Assembly (NCBI RefSeq): GCF_030863805.1
Contig: NZ_CP132957.1
Location: forward strand, 744,001 to 808,000
Origin: Kineothrix sp. MB12-C1
GTDB lineage: Bacteria > Bacillota > Clostridia > Lachnospirales > Lachnospiraceae
DNA length: 64,000 bases
Reading direction: 5' to 3'
Made by a program: the position numbers and the translations under genes. This document shows positions 26,287-35,034 of the stretch, in pieces. The notes under the pieces are model-generated. The model saw only the letters and a list, made by a program, of their open reading frames with translations, did no database searches and was not told where the DNA came from. The number at the start of each line of letters is the position of its first letter. Position 1 is the first letter of the stretch.

Positions 26287-26928
26287 ATGAGACAAATATT
26301 ATGTTTTGGTGATTCTAATACTTTCGGTTCAATTCCCGGAGGTGGACGCTATCCTCGCGAGATACGTTGGCCGGGACAGCTTCAATCGCTTTTAGATGAT
26401 GACTTTTATGTAATCGAAGAGGGAATGGGAGGACGCACAACGGTCTGGGATGATCCTACAGAGCCGTATCGCTCCGGAATCCGGGCGCTCCCCATCAGCC
26501 TTCATACCCATAGTCCCCTGAGTCTGATAGTTCTTTCACTGGGAACAAACGACTGTAAGAGTTATATTAATGTATCACCGGCGGCAATCGCAAAAGGAAT
26601 TGAGCATCTGTGCAAAACAGTGCAGCAGTTTGATTATGGAGTCAAATATTCCAAACCGGATATCTTGCTAGTTTCACCGATTCATATAGGTGAAGGAGTT
26701 GCCGATAATCCATTATCCATATTTGATGAACTGTCAGTCAGAAAATCACAAGCTCTAGCTCCATTGTATAGGACGATCGCTGACAATCTAGGGTGTTTCT
26801 TTTTGGATGCTTCAAAGGTATCTCAGGCAAGCAGCATTGATAAACTTCACATGGATGAAGAGGGACATACGTGCCTTGCTGAAGCAATATATGAGAGTGT
26901 CTCCGTTATTTTCGGAACCAAAATATAA
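26287..26928 (+). CDS. SGNH/GDSL hydrolase (esterase)
   Basis: A 213-residue serine esterase without a signal peptide. Block I is LCFGDSNTFGS (nucleophile serine near residue 9), the block II glycine lies in EEGMGGRTTVWDDP, block III is SLGTNDCKSY, and block V is DKLHMDEEGH with the catalytic Asp and His. Close relatives are aryl or carbohydrate acyl esterases. The start at 26287 has GGAGG 5 nt upstream; the in-frame ATG at 26275 overlaps that site. It could remove acetyl groups from plant sugars, in line with the neighbouring uronate genes. Confidence 0.87.
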   Translation: MRQILCFGDSNTFGSIPGGGRYPREIRWPGQLQSLLDDDFYVIEEGMGGRTTVWDDPTEPYRSGIRALPISLHTHSPLSLIVLSLGTNDCKSYINVSPAAIAKGIEHLCKTVQQFDYGVKYSKPDILLVSPIHIGEGVADNPLSIFDELSVRKSQALAPLYRTIADNLGCFFLDASKVSQASSIDKLHMDEEGHTCLAEAIYESVSVIFGTKI

Positions 26929-26999
26929 TAAATGTGTAAGTTATAGGTTTGGTCATTAAAAAATAGCCCAAAATCCTTTACATATATCTTAGAACTTTA

Positions 27000-27710
27000 T
27001 TAATCGAACAGTATCTCTTCCACCGTCACAAACTGATATCCTTCCTCGGTCAGTTCATCCACTACCCTCAAGGCGGCGGTAACAGAGGTCGCATAATAAT
27101 CATGCATCAGTATAATATCATTCTCATCCACTTTCTTCACTACATTATCGGTAATGCAGGCCACGTTAGTGGAACACCAATCCAGCGGATCGATTGTCCA
27201 CAGGACCGGAAACATATTGAGCTCCGTTTCGAAGCTCTTATCCCAGCTCCCATAAGGAGGGCGTACATAAATGACGTCCTCGCCCGTAATCTCGCTGATT
27301 ACCTCGCTGGTACGTATCAGTTCCTCCTTGAACTTCTCCCGGTTCTTCTTACTAAGCTGAGTATGATAAAATGTATGATTTCCTATGAGATGCCCTTCTT
27401 CATGCATCCTCTCTATAATCTCCGGGTGCTTCTCCACATTCATACCGGTCACAAAAAAGGTGGCCCTGATTCCCCTTTTTTTCAGCCCATCCAATATTTG
27501 CTCCGTATAATAAGGGTGGGGACCATCGTCAAAGGTCAATGCAATCTTCCCCCGTCCTTCCTTCTCCGCATCCTCCTGGATCGTCTCATACCCTGCTACT
27601 TCCAAGACCGATTCTATCCCATTTCTGTCTCTTACATATAAAAATAGAAGCGCTGCTGCTACAAAAATTCCTGCCGCCGCGCACTCCTTCTTTCCAATTT
27701 TTAAGCTCAA
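27000..27710 (-). CDS. Membrane-anchored polysaccharide deacetylase
   Basis: A 236-residue NodB-domain protein. After a hydrophobic N-terminal anchor (about residues 10-26), it shows ALTFDDGPHPYYTEQ with the catalytic Asp and metal Asp, the metal histidines in GNHTFYHTQLS, RPPYGSWD, and ILMHDYYA near the end. Such enzymes remove acetyl groups from cell-wall peptidoglycan or chitin-like polymers outside the cell. The start is TTG at 27710 with GAGG 7 nt upstream. Confidence 0.9.
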   Translation of the reverse strand: MSLKIGKKECAAAGIFVAAALLFLYVRDRNGIESVLEVAGYETIQEDAEKEGRGKIALTFDDGPHPYYTEQILDGLKKRGIRATFFVTGMNVEKHPEIIERMHEEGHLIGNHTFYHTQLSKKNREKFKEELIRTSEVISEITGEDVIYVRPPYGSWDKSFETELNMFPVLWTIDPLDWCSTNVACITDNVVKKVDENDIILMHDYYATSVTAALRVVDELTEEGYQFVTVEEILFD

Positions 27711-27766
27711 TTATCTGCCTCTTATTTTTATTATCATTTATATATATGTAAGAAACCTTAAAAATA

Positions 27767-27916
27767 GTTACATCTGGTTCTATTTACACTTCGGCAAACG
27801 CGATGCCAAAATTGTATCTCTATACAATTTTGCGAGTGCTGCATGTGCCAAAATGCATTCTTTTGCATTTTGTGTGCAATTCTGTTACTGTTCATGGCGA
27901 AGCTATGAATAGTAAC
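27767..27916 (-). repeat. Covarying-hairpin repeat, full copy
   Basis: The element runs from GTTACATCTGG to GAATAGTAAC and abuts the stop of the next gene (27918). Inner stems are CAAAATTGTA/TACAATTTTG and CAAAATGCA/TGCATTTTG. A terminal GTTACTGTTCATGG/CTATGAATAGTAAC palindrome closes the right end. It is a homologue of 12278-12418, with base changes on both sides of the stems. Confidence 0.75.
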
Positions 27917-27917
27917 A

Positions 27918-28271
27918 TTATCTGAATGCTTCTTTCTCCATCCTTACCTCGACAAAGTCCTCCCCGATGCGTATTTCCGCCTCATCCACCATCATACCCA
28001 CCAAAAGAAGTTCGCTTGTCTCTCCCAGATTCCCGGAACCTGCCAGCTCCCAATAGACATCTTCCATGCCATCATTCTTAGGGCCATTTAAATAAATATC
28101 CAGATTTTCCAGTTCTTCACGGTATCGAATATCATAATTCGCTTTCACCGTAATCGTAGCATTCCCCTCTTCCCGTTCAATACTTGAATAAATTTGGCTT
28201 GCTCCTACAGAGAAAAAATAAATCGTCAGCTCTTCTACGATTTTAGCTACTTTTCTTTCTTCGTGATTCAC
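27918..28271 (-). CDS. Unknown protein at the end of the DUF1576 operon
   Basis: A 117-residue acidic protein (starts MNHEERKVAKIVEELTIYFF) that I do not recognise. It looks like a mixed alpha/beta domain with two beta-rich stretches and no membrane helix. It overlaps the DUF1576 gene by 29 bp, so the two are translated together and the product probably helps that membrane protein. No ligand-binding or catalytic motif is visible. Confidence 0.75.
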   Translation of the reverse strand: MNHEERKVAKIVEELTIYFFSVGASQIYSSIEREEGNATITVKANYDIRYREELENLDIYLNGPKNDGMEDVYWELAGSGNLGETSELLLVGMMVDEAEIRIGEDFVEVRMEKEAFR

Positions 28272-29532
28272 TTGCCCCTCCTCTTCTGCTTATAAAGCCC
28301 TCAACCACCGGCACAAGGACGACCGCCACCCAGCCGGAGCTGAATCCGTTATTATATAAGTTAAGCCCTCCGTATAAGTCCGAAGTACACATGGCGATAG
28401 CTGCATGAAGAAATCCTGCCAAAACGCCCACAAATGCGCCGAACTGCCCCGCAATCGGAGCAAGACCTACCGCAAAAATAGCCGCCAATTGAATCCCCGG
28501 AGTATCCGGAACAAATACAGTGGTAAATGTAGATAAATAAACGCCAAATAGCGGCGGAAGATAATTTTTGATATGGACTCCGAAGGCCGCGAAACCAAAT
28601 GCTGACCAAATAGAACCCACGACCGGTCCCGAGAATTCACCGCCTACAAACAGAATATAGGTCACGCATACCATTCCTATTATTCCCATATTCATAAGCG
28701 TTACTCCGGGTCCTTCCATAACAACAAAATCAGTGACTGCCCGGCCCGGGTGACTCAAGATTTTCTTTAATCCCTTAATTCTTCCTCCTTCTACCAGAAA
28801 GCCGAACATAATCGTGATTAAAAAATAAACATAAAGCCCTATTGCAATTGTCCACTGATATTCCCTGCTCCAGATGAGCACAGAATCACTTTCCATACCG
28901 AATGCCCTTAATACGGATACAATAGCGAAAGCCAATATCCCCCCGGAAAATCCTACATTAAATAAATTATATCCCATATGCATGGACGCCGTATGCATGG
29001 ATAGCGGCGGAAGCACAAATCCTACGAAAATACCGACTGCTATAGCAATAAAAAAGTTCACCGTTTTCGGATAAGGAAAAATATAGACGAGTTCCGTAAT
29101 AAGCGGCGCAAGACAAGTTCCAAACAGTGCTGTATAAATATAACGCTTCACCCTTACCTTATGAAATCGGGCATAAAGGATTGTCCCTAATAAAATAGGC
29201 AGTGTGTTCACCGGGTTCTTCCCCCAAAGGGCATATCCTGCATTAATGAATAAAGCTGCTATTGTTAGACCTGTAAAAGGTATTTTCTGCTTAACTACAA
29301 GCAAAATTCCCATACCAAATACGATTGTTGCATTAAAAAATGCTGCACTGAATCCTGCCAGCTCGAAGTAATCGGTAATTAAGGCATCTCTTGAGACGAC
29401 GATAAGCCGCATGCCACTTGCGATTTCGGCAAAGGTTCCTGTAGATAGCGCGATTATCAGTAAAAAAATCAGAGAAAAAATAGTGAATGTTATCATTTCT
29501 TTCTCTTTTATTCTGTGCATCCATTTTTGCAT
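28243..29532 (-). CDS. DUF1576 multi-pass membrane protein
   Basis: A 429-residue integral membrane protein with about 10-12 hydrophobic helices and many glycines. Stretches such as NAGYALWGKNPVNTLPILLG, HMGYNLFNVGFSGGILAF and DLYGGLNLYNNGFSSGWVA mark the DUF1576 family. The repeated NxGF/SGG pattern in the two halves suggests an internal duplication like a transporter or channel. Function is unknown. Its start overlaps the GGDEF gene stop by one base (TAATG), and the 117-residue gene overlaps its end. Confidence 0.85.
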   Translation of the reverse strand: MQKWMHRIKEKEMITFTIFSLIFLLIIALSTGTFAEIASGMRLIVVSRDALITDYFELAGFSAAFFNATIVFGMGILLVVKQKIPFTGLTIAALFINAGYALWGKNPVNTLPILLGTILYARFHKVRVKRYIYTALFGTCLAPLITELVYIFPYPKTVNFFIAIAVGIFVGFVLPPLSMHTASMHMGYNLFNVGFSGGILAFAIVSVLRAFGMESDSVLIWSREYQWTIAIGLYVYFLITIMFGFLVEGGRIKGLKKILSHPGRAVTDFVVMEGPGVTLMNMGIIGMVCVTYILFVGGEFSGPVVGSIWSAFGFAAFGVHIKNYLPPLFGVYLSTFTTVFVPDTPGIQLAAIFAVGLAPIAGQFGAFVGVLAGFLHAAIAMCTSDLYGGLNLYNNGFSSGWVAVVLVPVVEGFISRRGGASESRRKKSS

Positions 29533-30740
29533 TATTTTGTGTCTCTCCTATTTTCGCGTTTGAACAGGTACATATTCTTATCTGCTTCATGCATAATCTC
29601 TTCTGCATTATGCATATTGTTTTTATTGTATCTGGCAATTCCATAACTTAAATTCATCAAATATTTTACTTTCCCTTCTTTGCTTAACTGAAAGAGCTGT
29701 TTTCTGATTTGCTCCATTCGCATCCTTACTTGTTCTTCTGAATATCCTCGCATAATGATAATGAATTCATCGCCGCCGATACGACATATGATATCATCTC
29801 TTCCCGCATTCTCCATCAGAATATCTGCCGCTATCACAATATATTCATCGCCGAGGCAATGGCCGAAAGTATCATTGACCTCTTTTAGCTTATCCAAATC
29901 TATGAAACAAACGAGGAATTCCTCTTGCTCTTCTATGTACTTAGATATAGTATTAATGCAATAACGCCTGTTGTAAAGTTTGGTCAACACATCAGAGTTG
30001 GCCGCATACTCAATGGAAGACTCCCATTCTTTTCTCTCTGTAATATCCCGAAGCAAATATGCTGTTGCCGATTTTCCTTTCCAATTGATATGGAAAGAAT
30101 CCACGTGGTAGTAGAGCATTCGGTCCGCTTGATCGGCAGAAGAGATACTTATTTCCCAAAAACGTCCATTCGTTTCGATATCATAATCTTCCAATGCTCT
30201 TTTTAACGCATTGACAAGCTCCGGCTTCTCAATGGATATGTTGAGAAACGACTTGTTTTCATGCAGAAAATCTTTCGTTTCCCTATCGAGGACAACCACG
30301 TATTCTCCAATGTTATCCGTAATATAAGAAAGCAATTCATTGTGCTCCCTCAATGCGCTCTCTCTTTGCATAAGCTGTTCTGTCATCGTATTAAAAGCCG
30401 CGGAAAAATCCCCCATCATAGCTACTTGCTGGCTGTAATCCCCACTGGCAACCTGCTTTGTTTGCCATACGAGATGGACAAAATTGGAGCGGAGCATTTT
30501 CAACGGACCACAAAGCGGATTGTCTTTTGACGGTTCTTCTCCGTTTAGAATTCCTTCTGAAATATCAGTAGCGAATTGATACCCCTCTTTCAACCACCCA
30601 TGAAGCAGGTTCATTCCATCCACTAATTTTGCTGATTCTGCAGATACTTCCTGTTCTGAAAGCATAGGAACGCCCCGTTCATACAGTATATCCTTTAAAT
30701 ATTGAAATAAAATATCCGCATCTTTCTCCTTCATAATCAT
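29532..30740 (-). CDS. Diguanylate cyclase with HAMP/PAS-like sensor
   Basis: A 402-residue soluble protein. Residues 60-135 look like a HAMP-type linker (RSNFVHLVWQTKQVASGDYS), followed by a PAS-like domain to about 230 and a GGDEF domain (SDVLTKLYNRRYC, then CRIGGDEFIIIM). The intact GGDEF predicts synthesis of c-di-GMP. The RxxD inhibitory site is not kept (GRDD at the position), so feedback inhibition may be absent. No membrane segment is seen, but the partner gene encodes one. AGGG lies 4 nt before the ATG at 30740; an ATG at 30734 is also possible. Confidence 0.9.
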   Translation of the reverse strand: MIMKEKDADILFQYLKDILYERGVPMLSEQEVSAESAKLVDGMNLLHGWLKEGYQFATDISEGILNGEEPSKDNPLCGPLKMLRSNFVHLVWQTKQVASGDYSQQVAMMGDFSAAFNTMTEQLMQRESALREHNELLSYITDNIGEYVVVLDRETKDFLHENKSFLNISIEKPELVNALKRALEDYDIETNGRFWEISISSADQADRMLYYHVDSFHINWKGKSATAYLLRDITERKEWESSIEYAANSDVLTKLYNRRYCINTISKYIEEQEEFLVCFIDLDKLKEVNDTFGHCLGDEYIVIAADILMENAGRDDIICRIGGDEFIIIMRGYSEEQVRMRMEQIRKQLFQLSKEGKVKYLMNLSYGIARYNKNNMHNAEEIMHEADKNMYLFKRENRRDTK

Positions 30741-30779
30741 TCTACCCTTTCAAGACAAAACCCGTTTATCGGCAATCAA

Positions 30780-31319
30780 TTATTGAATTATTGCATCAAA
30801 ACGGCATACACGTCCTCCCAGCGCCCAGCAATCCACTTCGGTCACTATATATTCCTTTTTCGTATAAGCTTTTAATATTCCTGCAAGAAAACCTTCATCA
30901 TAGTTACATACAGTCTCCCCTACCGCCGGAAACCCGGAACAATCCAAATCCTCGCTGATAGTAAAAACAGCATGACCGGTCTCTTCATCAAATTTCTCAA
31001 TCCGAAGAATTCCAATTTTCAGATCAATTAACGTCTGCTGTACCTGAGCTAAGAAATCATTAAGCGCCAAAGTACCATCCAGGCATCGCTTAAAGAACTC
31101 CTTTCCGCTTTTCTCACCTGCGCTTTTGATAATCTCCACCATTTTCTCTTTGCCCAGCATATCAATTAAAATATCCCTTATAGAATATTCCATCATACGA
31201 TAGACTATTACCGGAACTTCCTTCCCCAGATTCTCCCGGCCCCCTTCTACACTACTGAACAAATGATCCCACAGTATAGCGGATATATCGCTATCCATAT
31301 TTCCAAATACATTTTCCAT
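30780..31319 (-). CDS. V4R-domain protein
   Basis: A 179-residue protein whose C-terminal half carries the V4R (4-vinyl reductase) pattern, with conserved cysteines in VDCWALGGRVCRFDA and an earlier CNYDEGFLAGIL. V4R domains bind small hydrophobic or tetrapyrrole-type ligands and occur in regulators and in bacteriochlorophyll enzymes. The start at 31319 is supported by GGAGGA; the frame begins 15 nt earlier. It lies 39 bp upstream of the GGDEF gene and 70 bp after the 2Fe-2S protein. Confidence 0.82.
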   Translation of the reverse strand: MENVFGNMDSDISAILWDHLFSSVEGGRENLGKEVPVIVYRMMEYSIRDILIDMLGKEKMVEIIKSAGEKSGKEFFKRCLDGTLALNDFLAQVQQTLIDLKIGILRIEKFDEETGHAVFTISEDLDCSGFPAVGETVCNYDEGFLAGILKAYTKKEYIVTEVDCWALGGRVCRFDAIIQ

Positions 31320-31389
31320 CCAGTTCCTCCACATACTTCCTGTGCCTTCTCTAAAGGTAGATACCTATCATGATATTTCATCCGTAACA

Positions 31390-32856
31390 TTAAAAATTTA
31401 TATATGAAATATACTTCTCTTCAAAGTTTGGTTGCTCAGCCAGATTGAATATCCCGCTTCTCCTTACAATATTATCCAGCTCATTCCTTCCTTCACTGCC
31501 CCTTACCATTTTCCTTCCGATAAGTCCGGCTCCGCTTAAAGCTGTATTTCCTACTACTGCCAGCTTCCCTTTCAGCTCAGGAGGTATCAACCCAATTCGT
31601 ACTGCTGCCTCCTGATCCAGATAAAAACCAAAACCGCCTGCCAAATAGACTTTTCCTATTTGTTCATAGCTATCCACTTTTAATTTCCCCTTTAAAAAGT
31701 GAATGCCCGTCCTCACTGCAGCCTTAGCCATCTGTATATCGCGAATATCCTTTTGAGTCACAAAAATGTTATCCACAGTTATTCCTGTCTCGAAATAAGG
31801 CTCCTGTAACAATCCTGTCTCGTCTGCTGACCCCACTTTCAATAGATGTGCAAGCGCGCTTATTCTCTCAGGTCCTGTGGTATTACCATCTCCTGTGCCT
31901 TCAAAAGCAGGACCCGCCGCCGCCGCTGTACCGAAGATACATCCATCCCTTCCTGCTGCCATCTCTGCATTCGTTCCAAGGTCTAAAAATATCCATGGTA
32001 CGTTTTCCTTATGGAGGTTAGACGCATATAATCCTGCTACGATATCCCCACCGACAAAGGCAGATATCCCCGGAAGAAGTACCGTCCGCATACCATCCCA
32101 ATCCCACTGCGTCAGTTCGATATTGACCGGCCGGAATGGACTTTTTCCAAGCGTGTCGGTAGGATATCCCATAAATAAATGCCCCATTGCCGTGTTACAT
32201 GCAATAACAAGCAATTCCGGCTGACGCAGCTTTTGATCATAAGCTGCCTGAACAAAAAGATTTCTCCCCTTCATTATCGCTTCCCGTACCAATGTCCGAA
32301 GCTTTTCACCGTTCCCTTCACTGCCTGCCCGAATGCGTTCTACCACATCCATTCCATAGCTCCTTTGAGGGTTAAGGCAAGTATAAGTATCCAGTAGCCG
32401 TCCGGCAGACACCTCCAAAAGCTGCATAGCAATTGTCGTAGTTCCCAGATCCACGGCAATCACCGTTTCTCCGTTTTCTATAGTTACATCATCTTCACTT
32501 CTTTCTTCCGATGATTGCATAATAGCGCTTTCTGTCAATACTTTTATTTTTTCTTCTACTTCAAACGAAGTTTGAATACTGCACTCTTTCATCGGCCTTG
32601 CCACACAAGACAAACGGTACCCCTCACGCAGCTCGTCTGGCGAGATTCTTCCCCTCTCTGTCGGCGTTGGAAATGGAGCACTCCCCTTAAACTGTACCTT
32701 ACATCTGCCGCAGGTTCCCCTCCCATTACAAAGAGACGGTAATGCTATGCCGTTCTCCCTCAACGTTTCAAGTACCGTCTTTTCCACATCGTGAAGTAAA
32801 ACAAGCTCCTCCCCGTCCCCTTTTTTCTGAACCACAATCGTAATCTGCTTAGACAA
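31390..32856 (-). CDS. 2Fe-2S ferredoxin plus ASKHA (DUF4445) protein
   Basis: A 488-residue RamA/AcsV-like protein. Residues 1-95 form a plant-type ferredoxin with cluster cysteines in LCNGRGTCGRC (near 43, 48 and 51) and a fourth near 85 (YRLSCVARP). Residues 130-488 form an ASKHA ATPase domain (AVDLGTTTIAMQLLE, FLDLGTNAEMAAG, YLAGGFGFYL). The family reactivates corrinoid proteins by ATP-driven reduction of cobalt. The start is TTG at 32856 with AAGGAG 10 nt upstream, overlapping the DUF4250 stop by 8 nt. No corrinoid protein or methyltransferase is in the window, so its partner here is unclear. Confidence 0.88.
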   Translation of the reverse strand: MSKQITIVVQKKGDGEELVLLHDVEKTVLETLRENGIALPSLCNGRGTCGRCKVQFKGSAPFPTPTERGRISPDELREGYRLSCVARPMKECSIQTSFEVEEKIKVLTESAIMQSSEERSEDDVTIENGETVIAVDLGTTTIAMQLLEVSAGRLLDTYTCLNPQRSYGMDVVERIRAGSEGNGEKLRTLVREAIMKGRNLFVQAAYDQKLRQPELLVIACNTAMGHLFMGYPTDTLGKSPFRPVNIELTQWDWDGMRTVLLPGISAFVGGDIVAGLYASNLHKENVPWIFLDLGTNAEMAAGRDGCIFGTAAAAGPAFEGTGDGNTTGPERISALAHLLKVGSADETGLLQEPYFETGITVDNIFVTQKDIRDIQMAKAAVRTGIHFLKGKLKVDSYEQIGKVYLAGGFGFYLDQEAAVRIGLIPPELKGKLAVVGNTALSGAGLIGRKMVRGSEGRNELDNIVRRSGIFNLAEQPNFEEKYISYINF

Positions 32857-33022
32857 ACTGATTTCTCTCCTTATTGTAGTGAGATTCTATCGTTGCCAAT
32901 TTATCTTCCACTTCATTTCTATCGATATCCAGATCCTCACATAAATCATCCAGATCATCATAGAAATCCCGCAACTTCATATTTATATAGCTTAACAACA
33001 TTATTGGATCCTTCGGTATCAT
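32849..33022 (-). CDS. DUF4250 small protein
   Basis: A 57-residue protein that I translated by hand (MIPKDPIMLLSYINMKLRDF at the start, then an acidic DDLDDLCEDLDI and a basic tail). The opening and length are those of DUF4250 proteins of Clostridia. Its role is unknown; the shape suggests a small helical adaptor. GGAGGCG lies 5 nt before the ATG. It overlaps the ASKHA gene by 8 nt, so it is the first gene of the operon. Confidence 0.85.
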   Translation of the reverse strand: MIPKDPIMLLSYINMKLRDFYDDLDDLCEDLDIDRNEVEDKLATIESHYNKERNQFV

Positions 33023-33069
33023 TCAGTCGCCTCCAAACGCTAGAATCCTCCATTATCTTATTGTCTACA

Positions 33070-33098
33070 GTTTAATGTCTAGGTTATAGTCTTGTCAA
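33070..33098 (-). promoter_or_regulatory. Promoter of the DUF4250 operon
   Basis: On the minus strand TTGACA (33093-33098) is 17 bp from TTAAAC (33070-33075), ahead of the DUF4250 start at 33022. Two TAGACA-type repeats overlap it and could be an operator. Confidence 0.55.
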
Positions 33099-33116
33099 AT
33101 AAATTTTGCGCTAAAA

Positions 33117-33160
33117 TTAAGAAGCAAAGCGATTAACGCCTAATCTGCTTTGCTTCTTAA
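33117..33160 (-). terminator. Terminator after the C39-like peptidase
   Basis: The stem TTAAGAAGCAAAGC pairs with GCTTTGCTTCTTAA, with an inner GATTA/TAATC and one bulge. It lies directly after the stop at 33161, and on the minus strand an AT-rich tail follows. Confidence 0.65.
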
Positions 33161-33781
33161 TCAAATAAAATATTCAATTGTTCTCGCCGGTGTCTTCTGT
33201 GTATCTTTATTGAAAATAATAACAGCTTCCCTTGTTTCCTTAGGTCCCAGAGAGTAAGGTCCCTTTTCCGTATTGTTCATCGTATCATATGGTACTCGCC
33301 GATTAAAGCTATAAGGCATATCTGTAACCAAGTCGAGTTCTATTTGTTTAAAAGGCTTTTTTCTATAGTATGGATCGAACAAGCAAATTTTCGTTTCATC
33401 GATTCCTGTCAAAAGAACATAATGCCAACAGCCATACATGACCCGGGCCACTACGGTTCCGCCTTGCTGTAACGCCGATACAATCTTACTGTTCTCTCCA
33501 ATATATACGCTGTCACCAATAAGGTATTCACTCTGTATAGGAACCTTCTTTACTTTTCCGAACTGATTCAGCCAATCGCTGATAAACATCATTGCCATAC
33601 GAGAGGTTCCGCTCTTCCCGAATTCTCCCTTCCCATTATATGCATCCAGGCAAAAGAGCATAATATGCTTAATAATATCGGGTGGGATTTGCTCTCTCTT
33701 AAACAAAAAACTCATCGCATTGATCAGAGTCGTCGGACCGCAATCATATTCTGTCACCTGATAGTTCAGAGGGTTCTTCAT
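33161..33781 (-). CDS. C39-like cysteine peptidase family protein
   Basis: A 206-residue papain-fold protein with the catalytic cysteine in YDCGPTTLINAMSFL near residue 14, the histidine in WHYVLLTG and an aspartate in LFDPYY. This is the layout of C39-like peptidases, but no transporter domain is attached. It may cleave a peptide or act as a transglutaminase-like processing enzyme. Its start overlaps the stop of the M20 peptidase by 4 nt. No signal peptide is visible. Confidence 0.75.
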   Translation of the reverse strand: MKNPLNYQVTEYDCGPTTLINAMSFLFKREQIPPDIIKHIMLFCLDAYNGKGEFGKSGTSRMAMMFISDWLNQFGKVKKVPIQSEYLIGDSVYIGENSKIVSALQQGGTVVARVMYGCWHYVLLTGIDETKICLFDPYYRKKPFKQIELDLVTDMPYSFNRRVPYDTMNNTEKGPYSLGPKETREAVIIFNKDTQKTPARTIEYFI

Positions 33782-34905
33782 CCCGCATTCACCTCACTCA
33801 CCATAAGCGCTTTCGTAACCTCTGCAATTCTTACTAATTCATCCACTGTCGTATATTCTTCGCAGGAATGACACTGATTCATGGCACAGGCGAGTACGAT
33901 TCCCGTTATTCCATGCTCGAACATCGCATTATTGTCGCTGCCTCCAAATGTCTGTTGCAGAGAAAAGGGTAGATTCAGCAAATCACATACTTCTTTAAAT
34001 CTGAGAACGACTGGATGATCCTTGGGTGTTTCATATGCCTGACAATTCGTTATTACTTCAAACTTCACGGTTGCCCCGATTGCCTCTGCCGATCTTTCAA
34101 ACTGTTTCTTCACTTCTTCTGACAGTTCCATCGCTGTTTTATGGGAATAGCTGCGTATTTCCCCGCCTACCGCACATAATTCCGGAATAATATTAGTGGC
34201 AAGCCCTCCTTGTATCACTCCTATATTAAGTGTGGTATTTTCATCTATTTGCCCCAACTTCAATTTAGTGATAGCATCGGCTGCAGCCTGTATCGCATGA
34301 ATACCTTTATGAGGAGCAAATCCCGCATGAGATGCTTTACCATTCACTTCTATCACAAGGGAGAGAATCGAGGGCGCTTGATAAGCTGCCGCCCCTACTG
34401 CCCCTGTTAAATCGAGTACATATGCTTCTGTCGATTTAATATTGCTATAGTCGAATACCTTTGCACCCTTACAGTAAATTTCCTCCGCAACTGTAAATAA
34501 TACTTCAATGGGGCGATGTTCCAACTCCTTTTCCTTTATTACAGAAAGCGCCTCCAAGATTGCAGCAACTCCGGCCAAATCATCCGCTCCTAACACCGTA
34601 TCCGCCTTGCTGCGAATCACTCCGTCATCGCCTACCACGGCCTGCTTCCCTCTGGATGGCTCCACCGTATCCATATGAACGCAGAAAAGAAGTGGTTCAA
34701 GCTCCTTCTTACCTTCCAAAAATCCATAAATATTTCCGCAGTTCCCGCCCAATTTACTACCTGCACCATCTTCTGTTACCACAAATCCTAACCCTTTAAG
34801 CTTATCCTTTAAGTAATCTCCCATCTCCCTTTCCAAAAGAGAAGGGCTGTCGATGGACACCAGCTTTATAAATTCCTCAATGAGTCTTTCTTTATCAACC
34901 GTCAT
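33778..34905 (-). CDS. M20-family metallopeptidase (peptidase T-like)
   Basis: A 375-residue cytoplasmic peptidase. Metal ligands are visible in LFCVHMDTVEP (His, Asp), the bridging GADDLAG and FTVAEEIYC (Glu pair); a C-terminal histidine lies in NQCHSCEEY. A small lid domain (VNGKASHAGFAPHKGIHAI) follows the usual M20 pattern of tripeptidases. The ATG at 34905 has AAGGCGG upstream; an earlier start at 34980 would run through a repeat remnant. It forms an operon with the C39-like gene. The natural substrate is unknown. Confidence 0.85.
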   Translation of the reverse strand: MTVDKERLIEEFIKLVSIDSPSLLEREMGDYLKDKLKGLGFVVTEDGAGSKLGGNCGNIYGFLEGKKELEPLLFCVHMDTVEPSRGKQAVVGDDGVIRSKADTVLGADDLAGVAAILEALSVIKEKELEHRPIEVLFTVAEEIYCKGAKVFDYSNIKSTEAYVLDLTGAVGAAAYQAPSILSLVIEVNGKASHAGFAPHKGIHAIQAAADAITKLKLGQIDENTTLNIGVIQGGLATNIIPELCAVGGEIRSYSHKTAMELSEEVKKQFERSAEAIGATVKFEVITNCQAYETPKDHPVVLRFKEVCDLLNLPFSLQQTFGGSDNNAMFEHGITGIVLACAMNQCHSCEEYTTVDELVRIAEVTKALMVSEVNAG

Positions 34906-34979
34906 TCCTATACCGCCTTTCACATAAGTGCATAACTTAATCTGAGCATTGAAAGCCTTCTTATAAGGCACTGTATTCA

Positions 34980-35017
34980 TTGCGTATGAAATTTTCGCAG
35001 CTTATCTGTTTCACAAT
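34980..35017 (-). repeat. Remnant of the 265-bp palindromic element
   Basis: Only the right-hand end of the element at 45752-46013 remains (ATTTTCGCAGCTTATCTGTT and flanks, ending CACAAT). It lies in the leader of the M20 peptidase gene. Confidence 0.7.
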
Positions 35018-35034
35018 GATTTATCATTTATTAT

